From a virus, in IMG/VR virus record IMGVR_UViG_3300009168_000068, positions 1-41,836 of that record: a stretch of DNA of 41,836 bases. The stretch is one strand, 5' to 3'. Under the pieces are notes generated by a model that was given only the letters and a program-made list of their open reading frames with translations, ran no database searches and was not told the origin of the DNA. Positions within the stretch are counted from its first letter, which is position 1, and every line of letters starts with the position of its first letter. Below are positions 1 through 4,816 of this stretch, one piece after another. Made by a program: the position numbers and the translations under genes.

Positions 1-123
1 AGCGCCGCCGGCAACGCGCATCAGGCTGCGGTTGCAGCCTCATCCAATACGATCCAGCCTCGCCGCTGCGCGCAGGTCAGGCACCAGCCGCGCATCGGCA
101 CACCCTGCCGGATCAGCAAACCA
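1..123. repeat. Direct terminal repeat, left copy
   Basis: These 123 bases are identical to 41714-41836. The gene for a small zinc-binding protein on the minus strand runs through them and its downstream neighbour (40896-41699) begins 14 bases inside the right copy, so gene order is seamless when the ends are joined. This is what an assembler leaves when it walks around a circular or circularly permuted phage genome. A true short terminal repeat of a linear virion genome is possible but less likely at this length inside coding sequence. Confidence 0.95.
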
Positions 124-227
124 AGCGGCCCAGCCACATCGTCGTTGTCGCCAGGGGCGATCATCATCACCTCGCCCCCACACGCGACACAGCGTAGCGA
201 TGCCAGCCAGCCCGTCTCAACAATCAT
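21..227 (-). CDS. Small zinc-binding protein, unknown function
   Basis: A 68-residue protein starting MIVETGWLASLRC. Two cysteine pairs, CVAC near the N-terminus and CLTC further on, are spaced like a zinc ribbon, which suggests metal binding and perhaps contact with nucleic acid; no family is recognised. The chosen ATG at 227-225 overlaps the TGA of the upstream nuclease gene (ATGA), the same coupling used by its neighbours; an ATG at 248 would lengthen it by seven residues. It is part of the early recombination block, with the putative ssDNA-binding gene downstream once the circle is closed. Confidence 0.75.
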   Translation of the reverse strand: MIVETGWLASLRCVACGGEVMMIAPGDNDDVAGPLGLLIRQGVPMRGWCLTCAQRRGWIVLDEAATAA

Positions 228-976
228 AAGCCATACACCTTGCGACACATCGCTCGCGTCGTTTCATCAGACCAGTAGAAAGAATCGACGTTCGGCACCA
301 CGATCCCTGCCAGCACCTTCGGGTCGTCCGACATCTCTAAGAACCGCTGCATACGCTGCGCGATGTTGATCAACTCGGCAATGCGCAATTCGCGATTATC
401 CACAGGATAAATCTCAGACTTCACTGGGGTGAAATAGCCGACCTTGGCCAAATGCGGCGTGGCATAGGTATATAAACTGACCTGCCGGCAGTGGCTGCTC
501 GACGGCTCGGATGGCAGCCGCAAGGTAGACTTGATGTCCACCACGACCTGGTACTCCTCATACAGCAGGTCGATCCAGCCGACCCACGGCACTGGCACGC
601 CGGGCAGCATCACCTCGATCCGCTTCTGCGTGGCCGAGGGCACCCCGCGTGGCCGCAGCCGCTCGATGCCCACCCTTACGATGCCAGGCACCGCCGCCCG
701 CTCCTTCTCGACTCGCGCGTCGCGTGACAGCGCGGTGAGGTTCAGGAAGGTGAAGTCTGCGGCAGCCTGGCAGTCCTCGATCGACATGCTAGGATCGAGC
801 AGCCCCGCCACAATGCCGGCCTCAGCGGCAGTGCCACGATGCGCTGCGGCGCCGACCGGCCCTGCCATCTTCAGCAGCCTCTCCATCACCCACAAGGCAG
901 GCTCCGCGGCGAAGGTAGCGACGGACGAATAGGACAGATGGTCGATGTCGTGCCGCAGGAATGCGTTATTGATCAC
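224..976 (-). CDS. PD-(D/E)XK (RecB/Cas4-like) nuclease
   Basis: A 250-residue protein with the core of the PD-(D/E)XK fold in its middle: GWIDLLYEE supplies the metal-binding Asp, VVDIKST supplies the D-x-K pair, and RQVSLYTYA is a Q-xxx-Y helix typical of RecB-like and Cas4-like enzymes. The family degrades or processes DNA ends, and in phages it usually serves recombination or DNA repair. The gene begins with an ATG that overlaps the stop of the gene upstream (ATGA at 973-976) and ends in another ATGA overlap. Its neighbours, RusA and a possible ssDNA-binding protein, fit a recombination module. The exact substrate and polarity cannot be read from sequence. Confidence 0.85.
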   Translation of the reverse strand: MINNAFLRHDIDHLSYSSVATFAAEPALWVMERLLKMAGPVGAAAHRGTAAEAGIVAGLLDPSMSIEDCQAAADFTFLNLTALSRDARVEKERAAVPGIVRVGIERLRPRGVPSATQKRIEVMLPGVPVPWVGWIDLLYEEYQVVVDIKSTLRLPSEPSSSHCRQVSLYTYATPHLAKVGYFTPVKSEIYPVDNRELRIAELINIAQRMQRFLEMSDDPKVLAGIVVPNVDSFYWSDETTRAMCRKVYGL

Positions 977-1296
977 TGCCGCTTGCCTCGCCGGCTTACT
1001 GCCGCTGGCACCAGCAATAGCGTGCCATCCACAAAATCCTCACCGTTCACCGTCCAAGCCTCCTGATTCACCGTGTCCTCGATCAGGCCCCACCAAGATT
1101 CACCGACCCGCGTCAGCGAACCGTGCCCGCACGGGTTCTTGCCCCAGCCATATCGCTGCCAGAGCTGCACCAGCCCGTTATCCACGCCATTGAAATGCAA
1201 ATGCACCACCCGCTCATGCTTGTCTCCGACGCCCAGCTCACCCTCGAAGTGGTCGGGGCCGACACACTTCATCTCCACCGCAATCATTTCGCTCAT
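973..1296 (-). CDS. Hypothetical protein in the recombination operon
   Basis: A 107-residue acidic protein beginning MSEMIAVEMKCVGPDH. It is predicted to be soluble, with no signal peptide or membrane segment, and contains the stretch ERVVHLHFNGVDNGLVQLW. I do not recognise a family. The ATG at 1296-1294 overlaps the TGA of the RusA gene and the stop overlaps the start of the nuclease gene, so it is probably translated together with both. A longer reading from 1503 exists but would run across the RusA coding sequence. Confidence 0.75.
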   Translation of the reverse strand: MSEMIAVEMKCVGPDHFEGELGVGDKHERVVHLHFNGVDNGLVQLWQRYGWGKNPCGHGSLTRVGESWWGLIEDTVNQEAWTVNGEDFVDGTLLLVPAAVSRRGKRQ

Positions 1297-1763
1297 CCCA
1301 GCACCCGCTTTGCTGCCATCGCCAGTTGCCCAATCGTCAGCTTGCCCTGCCGCCCCGACACGGTGGCAGGCAGTCGTCGTGGCGGCGCAATCGGCTTGCC
1401 GCCTTTGTCCCACAGCAGCACCAGCACGTCCGCTCGATCGGCGGCGAGCACCGAGTAGTCCCGCAAGCCACTGTCGTTCGACACCGCGCCGATGCTCTGA
1501 CACAGATCAAAGATGGCTTTGGACCAGTTGTCGCGATCACGGCGCGAGTTGATCGGCACGGTGATCGAAGCGTCGAAAGCGCCCAGGATGGTCGGCACTG
1601 CGACCAACTGACGCCTCGCCTCCCAGCCGGCCTCTACCAGCCATTTGGAATAAGCCGGCGAGCGTGTTCTGCGCCGGCTGCCAGGTTTGGTGTCCCACAG
1701 CGCATTTGTGCTGGGTGGGCATGGTAGCTGCAGGATGATGTCGGGCACCCGATCGCCGCTCAT
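1293..1763 (-). CDS. rusA: RusA-family Holliday junction resolvase
   Basis: A 156-residue protein with the RusA signature: LPCPPSTNALW near the N-terminus (the P-P-S-x-N substrate loop) and DRDNWSKAIFDLCQSIG followed by NDSGL, which carry the acidic residues that bind catalytic metal in this family. RusA enzymes cut four-way DNA junctions and would resolve phage replication or recombination intermediates. The ATG at 1763 follows the GcrA stop directly and has a purine-rich GGGAGGG upstream; an ATG at 1781 is an alternative. Length is slightly above the usual 120-140 because of a basic Pro/Arg-rich C-terminal tail. Confidence 0.9.
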   Translation of the reverse strand: MSGDRVPDIILQLPCPPSTNALWDTKPGSRRRTRSPAYSKWLVEAGWEARRQLVAVPTILGAFDASITVPINSRRDRDNWSKAIFDLCQSIGAVSNDSGLRDYSVLAADRADVLVLLWDKGGKPIAPPRRLPATVSGRQGKLTIGQLAMAAKRVLG

Positions 1764-1764
1764 C

Positions 1765-2211
1765 TCAGCCCTCCCTGCCATCCCTGCGGCGCACGATGAA
1801 AACGCGGGACAAGTGCTCCCGGCACCATGATCGTCCGGGCGCTACAGGCGCGCCACAGGCTGTCCAGGGTCTGCCTGGCCCCTCGATCCACTGGCAGCGC
1901 CTGACCGGCGGCAGAGGCTCTGAGCGCGGCTGTGCAGGCATCTGGGGCGGCGCCCACGCCGTCACCTCCGCCGCTGCCTCCTTCGGCACCACGACCGGCG
2001 GCGGTGGATCGCTCAGGAACTGCCCTGCCCTGCCGCGCGCCCTTGGCTGGGTCGAGCTGTAGGGTGGACTCGGCAGCTTCATGCGGTGGATGCGCCCGAC
2101 GATACTGTTCCTCGACCGTCCCATCGCCTCTGAGATGCCCTGCGCGTCCAGCTCGCGCGCCAATACCAGCGCGCGCAGCCGCTCGATCTCCGCCTCCGTC
2201 CACTCCGCCAA
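1765..2211 (-). CDS. gcrA: GcrA-family transcriptional regulator
   Basis: A 148-residue protein with both conserved parts of GcrA. The N-terminal helix-turn-helix reads WTEAEIERLRAL, then ISEAMGRSRNSIVGRIHRMKL (residues about 4-46). The C-terminal cysteine/histidine region, CQWIEGPG, ACGAPVAPG and WCREH, lies at about 105-133. Alphaproteobacterial GcrA binds sigma70-RNA polymerase and acts at promoters carrying GANTC sites methylated by CcrM. A phage copy in an early operon could redirect host cell-cycle transcription or activate phage promoters. The middle linker is long and proline-rich compared with the conserved ends. It is the strongest single clue to the host class. Confidence 0.88.
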   Translation of the reverse strand: MAEWTEAEIERLRALVLARELDAQGISEAMGRSRNSIVGRIHRMKLPSPPYSSTQPRARGRAGQFLSDPPPPVVVPKEAAAEVTAWAPPQMPAQPRSEPLPPVRRCQWIEGPGRPWTACGAPVAPGRSWCREHLSRVFIVRRRDGREG

Positions 2212-2223
2212 GATCGTCCGACC

Positions 2224-2439
2224 TCATGCCAGTTCCCGCACCCGCCGCGTCAGCTTCAGCGTCCGTAAATTGACGATGTGCGACAAGCCGCGCTTTTCTG
2301 CCGCCGTGAGCAGCGCCGGCCAGTGCTTGTAGGGCACCCCGGCATAGCTCCAGTTGTTTATGGCGCTACGCTTGGCGCCTGTGATGCTCATGATGACCTC
2401 CCGGCCACCAAAAGCCTGAAACATCTTTTCGGTTGTCAT
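2224..2439 (-). CDS. Cro/YdaS-like helix-turn-helix protein
   Basis: A 71-residue protein starting MTTEKMFQAFGGRE. The pattern FGG...IMSITGAKRSAINNWSYAGVPYKHWPALL is that of small phage Cro/CI-like or YdaS-like DNA-binding proteins, with the recognition helix around SAINNW. It is the first gene on the minus strand of a divergent promoter region, the classic place for an early repressor or Cro. The ATG at 2439 was chosen because the homologous region begins there; an upstream reading from 2694 would run antisense through a plus-strand gene. No partner repressor or integrase is visible, so lysogeny control is not established. Confidence 0.8.
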   Translation of the reverse strand: MTTEKMFQAFGGREVIMSITGAKRSAINNWSYAGVPYKHWPALLTAAEKRGLSHIVNLRTLKLTRRVRELA

Positions 2440-2545
2440 CCCCCGAGGATGCGCCCGCCCTAAATGCCTGTCAATCAGAAATTGTGCTTGCCACACGTCA
2501 CAAAAAGTGCTCCATAGGGGCAGCAAGCAATCAGGAAACACACCG
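2440..2545. promoter_or_regulatory. Divergent early control region
   Basis: These 106 bases separate the leftward early genes from the rightward small-gene cassette and must hold promoters for both. A TTGTG (2482-2486) and CACAA (2499-2503) pair forms an inverted repeat with a 12-base spacer, a plausible operator for the adjacent Cro-like protein. TTGCCA near 2488 with TCCATA 17 bases later is a weak sigma70-like candidate for the plus strand, and TTGACA on the minus strand opposite about 2470 could be a -35 box. None of these is certain. Confidence 0.4.
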
Positions 2546-2785
2546 ATGGCCGACTTCCTCGAAATTCTCTTCACCTCGATCTCCACCCCTGCCGAGGTAG
2601 AGGCTGGTCTGGCGGCTGGCGCTGCGATCGAAGCGGCACGCCTTTCCGCATTGAAGGCTGAGATGGTCGAGGCCGCTGCGGCATCACGCTGCACACGCTG
2701 CGGCGGGACTGGCCGCCTCTCTCAGTTCATGCACCGCAACAACGGTGTCTGCTACGGCTGCGGCGGCTCTGGCACCGCCGCCTAA
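2546..2785 (+). CDS. Small protein with DnaJ-type zinc finger
   Basis: A 79-residue protein starting MADFLEILFTSI. The N-terminal two thirds is an alanine-rich helix. The C-terminus carries CTRCGGTGRL and CYGCGGSGTA, two CxxCxGxG knuckles as in the DnaJ central zinc finger. It may bind zinc and assist protein or nucleic acid contacts; there is no J domain. The start is fixed by AGGAA at 2533-2537 and a leader (ACACACCGATGGC) that recurs almost exactly before the next gene. It is the first gene of the rightward cassette. Confidence 0.75.
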   Translation: MADFLEILFTSISTPAEVEAGLAAGAAIEAARLSALKAEMVEAAAASRCTRCGGTGRLSQFMHRNNGVCYGCGGSGTAA

Positions 2786-2814
2786 CCCCACACCCACACA
2801 CAAGGAACACACCG

Positions 2815-3021
2815 ATGGCTTACCGCATTACGAACGAAACTCTGGGCACCACCATCATAGTGGACGAGCTGCCTGCCGGCGTCAGCGTTGGCGTGCATGA
2901 CATCGGCCCATCGTGGAACAACCAGCCGCCGCCGAAGTGCATCGTGGAGGTGGTGGACACGTTGGACTGGTCGGAACCCTACAGCGAGCCGGACCCCTAC
3001 AACCCCGACAGGCGGGTCTGA
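2815..3021 (+). CDS. Hypothetical 68-residue protein
   Basis: A small acidic protein, MAYRITNETLGTTIIVDELP at the N-terminus and a proline/aspartate-rich C-terminus. It looks like a single compact beta-rich domain, with no cysteines in pairs, no membrane segment and no known family. It has a clear AAGGAA ribosome site and the same leader as the preceding gene. Its TGA overlaps the ATG of the next gene by one base (TGATG). Confidence 0.65.
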   Translation: MAYRITNETLGTTIIVDELPAGVSVGVHDIGPSWNNQPPPKCIVEVVDTLDWSEPYSEPDPYNPDRRV

Positions 3022-3203
3022 TGATGCGCGCACCAACGACCCACCGCGTGATCTACAATCACTTCATCTGCGACGCCTGCGAGACGGAATGGTGCGACGT
3101 GATGCTGGTCACCGCCGCCTCGTGGTGCCCTGCATGTGATGCGGCGATCGAGCCGTATGCGTCCAACGAGGTCGAAGAAGAGATCGCGGAGATCGTGCGA
3201 TGA
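3021..3203 (+). CDS. Small zinc-ribbon protein
   Basis: A 60-residue protein with CDACETEWCD and WCPACDAAIEP, two cysteine pairs about 26 residues apart, as in zinc ribbons. The start follows the preceding stop as TGATG; a second ATG lies immediately after. The C-terminal stretch CDAAIEPYASNEVEE is encoded by a 43-base segment that is repeated in a downstream gene. The stop overlaps the next ATG (ATGA at 3200-3203). Function is unknown. Confidence 0.65.
   Translation: MMRAPTTHRVIYNHFICDACETEWCDVMLVTAASWCPACDAAIEPYASNEVEEEIAEIVR
3138..3180 (+). repeat. 43-base direct repeat, copy 1
   Basis: Identical to 3385-3427. In this copy it encodes the C-terminal AAIEPYASNEVEE of the zinc-ribbon protein and the AGAAGAG-type purine tract that precedes the next start codon. 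The two copies are read in the same frame, so the repeat arose by duplication of gene-end plus ribosome-site sequence. Confidence 0.9.
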
Positions 3204-3367
3204 GCACAAGCGAAATACTAAAACTTGCGGAGGAAAGGATATACCTGATCATGGAGGTCAATCGCCTGCGCGCTGCGCTACAACGCATCAAGTTCATGAA
3301 CATCAAGCCGGATCAGAAGTGCTGCGAAGATGCAGTGGCTATTGCCAGAGAGGCCCTGAAGCAATGA
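3200..3367 (+). CDS. Hypothetical 55-residue helical protein
   Basis: Starts MSTSEILKLAEERIYLIMEV and ends IAREALKQ. The pattern of leucine, isoleucine and charged residues suggests two amphipathic helices joined by a short NIKPDQKCCED turn with adjacent cysteines. It fits exactly between its neighbours with ATGA overlaps at both ends, which is the main evidence that it is a real gene. No family is recognised. Confidence 0.6.
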   Translation: MSTSEILKLAEERIYLIMEVNRLRAALQRIKFMNIKPDQKCCEDAVAIAREALKQ

Positions 3368-3681
3368 CCGACGCAGCCTATTGCGATGCGGCGATCGAGC
3401 CGTATGCGTCCAACGAGGTCGAAGAAGGAGAAGGTTTAATGTCACACACGATGCACCCGGCTGTGATGAAAGCCATGCTGGCAATCCACAGCGCCCGTGC
3501 CACGCCGATCATCCCTGATGGCTGGCAGGTTCCCAACGGCTACACGCTGCGCGGCCCGCGCGGCAACAAGAAGGTCGTCAGCGCGGATGCTGACGGCATG
3601 GTGCCGGCGTTCGACGTGATCCTCTGGCTGGAAGGCATCGCCTACGGTGATGCGAAGCAGGCGAAGAGGAGGGCGGTATGA
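3364..3681 (+). CDS. Hypothetical protein with duplicated leader
   Basis: A 105-residue reading starts MTDAAYCDAAIEPYAS from the ATGA overlap at 3364. The first 21 codons are mostly the 43-base repeat copied from the zinc-ribbon gene, and the sequence then passes a strong AAGGAG site before an ATG at 3439. Starting there gives an 80-residue protein (MSHTMHPAVMKAMLAIHSAR). The latter is probably the original gene, and the leader a graft. The body contains LRGPRGNKKVVSADADG, reminiscent of small phage DNA-associated proteins, but no family can be named. Confidence 0.6.
   Translation: MTDAAYCDAAIEPYASNEVEEGEGLMSHTMHPAVMKAMLAIHSARATPIIPDGWQVPNGYTLRGPRGNKKVVSADADGMVPAFDVILWLEGIAYGDAKQAKRRAV
3385..3427 (+). 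repeat. 43-base direct repeat, copy 2
   Basis: Identical to 3138-3180. It lies at the 5' end of the next-but-one gene, between an ATGA start and an AAGGAG ribosome site. The match extends two further bases upstream after one mismatch. Confidence 0.9.
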
Positions 3682-3863
3682 GGTCGGTAGAGCAGCTCTT
3701 GCGGGAGCACAACCGGGAGCAACAGCGGCGCATGTGGCGTCGCTGGCGCCGCAGCACGTGGTTCCACACCTACGGCCCGACCATCCTCGGCGGCGCGCTG
3801 ATCCTGCTTCTCAGCGCTGTCTGCACCTACACCCTGGTCAAGATCGGCCCATTCTTCGACTGA
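3678..3863 (+). CDS. Small single-pass membrane protein
   Basis: A 61-residue protein with a very basic N-terminal half (EHNREQQRRMWRRWRRS) followed by one hydrophobic helix (ILGGALILLLSAVCTYTLV) and a short tail. The charge distribution predicts the N-terminus in the cytoplasm. It starts in an ATGA overlap with the gene before. It could be a holin-like or spanin-like component or a membrane anchor; nothing in the sequence decides this. Confidence 0.65.
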   Translation: MRSVEQLLREHNREQQRRMWRRWRRSTWFHTYGPTILGGALILLLSAVCTYTLVKIGPFFD

Positions 3864-3878
3864 TCGAAAGGCAAGCGG

Positions 3879-4259
3879 ATGGCCCTCAACGCCAACTGGA
3901 CCCACGCTGCCGCGCTCAAAGGCATGGCCCAGGCGGAGCGTGCTGCCGATCCGGAATGGTGGCGCTACATGTTTGCCCTGATCATCGAGATCGCCCAGCG
4001 CAAACCTTACCTGTTCACCGACGACATCGAAGCAGAGCGCCGCAAGCGCGGTGGCCCCGAGACGCACGAGCAGCGCGCCATGGGGCCGCTGATGAAGGCT
4101 GCCAAGGATGCCGGCATCATCGCCCAGACCGACCACCTGGTCCCTGGCCGGTGGGACAAGCGGGTCTGGGCCAGCCAGATTTACCGCGGCTCAAACCAGC
4201 CGCCTCGCCCACGCCGCCGGAAGCCGATCGACCCCCGGCAATACGAAATGCTGTCTTAG
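3879..4259 (+). CDS. Hypothetical phage protein, winged-helix-like
   Basis: A 126-residue basic protein. The segment LFTDDIEAERRKRGGPETHEQRAMGPLMKAAKDAGII matches the general form of small phage proteins in which a short winged-helix-like unit ends in a RAMG/RALG...AAK.G.I motif, and the C-terminus is Arg/Pro-rich. The family has no firm function; DNA binding is an inference. It is preceded by AAAGG and separated from its neighbour by only 15 bases. Confidence 0.65.
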   Translation: MALNANWTHAAALKGMAQAERAADPEWWRYMFALIIEIAQRKPYLFTDDIEAERRKRGGPETHEQRAMGPLMKAAKDAGIIAQTDHLVPGRWDKRVWASQIYRGSNQPPRPRRRKPIDPRQYEMLS

Positions 4260-4275
4260 AAAGGTCACCCAACCA

Positions 4276-4362
4276 ATGACACCAGCCATCCTGGTCATCG
4301 CTGTCGGCGTCGCCATCATCCTGGCGCTGCTGTTCCTGTTTCAAGTCTTGGTGGCGCGCTGA
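4276..4362 (+). CDS. 28-residue single-helix membrane peptide
   Basis: Encodes MTPAILVIAVGVAIILALLF plus eight residues: one uninterrupted hydrophobic helix ending in Ala-Arg. It is placed between two genes in the cassette and its TGA overlaps the next ATG (TGATG), which supports translation. Such peptides occur in phages as small lysis or membrane modulators, but there is no direct evidence for either here. Confidence 0.5.
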   Translation: MTPAILVIAVGVAIILALLFLFQVLVAR

Positions 4363-4610
4363 TGCCCCGCACCCTGCACGCCTCGATCATCGTCACCCTG
4401 CCGGAAGACGAGTTCGCCGCCGCGGCGATGATGACGACGATCCACCCGCACTGGGCCAGCTTCACCAGGGCGATGGAGGAGGCCGGCATCAAGTACCGGC
4501 AAGAGCTGACCACTCAGACCACCAAGCCGCGGGTGCAGCGCCGCGTTAAACCGCCGCCGCACATCGCCTTGGCTCCTACCTCGCCGCCTGATGAGGATGA
4601 CGCGGCATGA
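4362..4610 (+). CDS. Hypothetical 82-residue protein
   Basis: Starts MPRTLHASIIVTLPEDEFAA. The N-terminal half looks like a compact alpha/beta domain, the C-terminal half is basic then proline-rich and ends in acidic residues. No family is recognised. It is coupled on both sides, by TGATG upstream and ATGA downstream. Confidence 0.6.
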   Translation: MPRTLHASIIVTLPEDEFAAAAMMTTIHPHWASFTRAMEEAGIKYRQELTTQTTKPRVQRRVKPPPHIALAPTSPPDEDDAA

Positions 4611-4816
4611 TCCACATCGCGATTGCTGTCGGCCTCGCCATGGCCATCACCCTGTTCGTCCAGCACCAGCGCGACCGGCGCGCCGTTAGGCGAACGTGGG
4701 AGATGCTGCACCCGCCGGAGCCGAAGCCTCCCAGGTCACCCATGCTGGCCTGGAGCTGCGTCGGAATCGCTGCCGCGATCTGCTTCGTCGTCTTTAACGC
4801 GCTGGCGTCTCACTAG
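4607..4816 (+). CDS. Small two-pass membrane protein
   Basis: A 69-residue protein with hydrophobic helices at residues about 2-18 (IHIAIAVGLAMAITLFV) and 46-66 (PMLAWSCVGIAAAICFVVF), joined by a basic, proline-rich loop. Two helices in under 70 residues with a charged linker is a class II holin-like arrangement, so it is the best holin candidate in the window, though unproven. Its TAG shares the palindrome CTAG with the TAG of the converging minus-strand gene. Confidence 0.6.
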   Translation: MIHIAIAVGLAMAITLFVQHQRDRRAVRRTWEMLHPPEPKPPRSPMLAWSCVGIAAAICFVVFNALASH

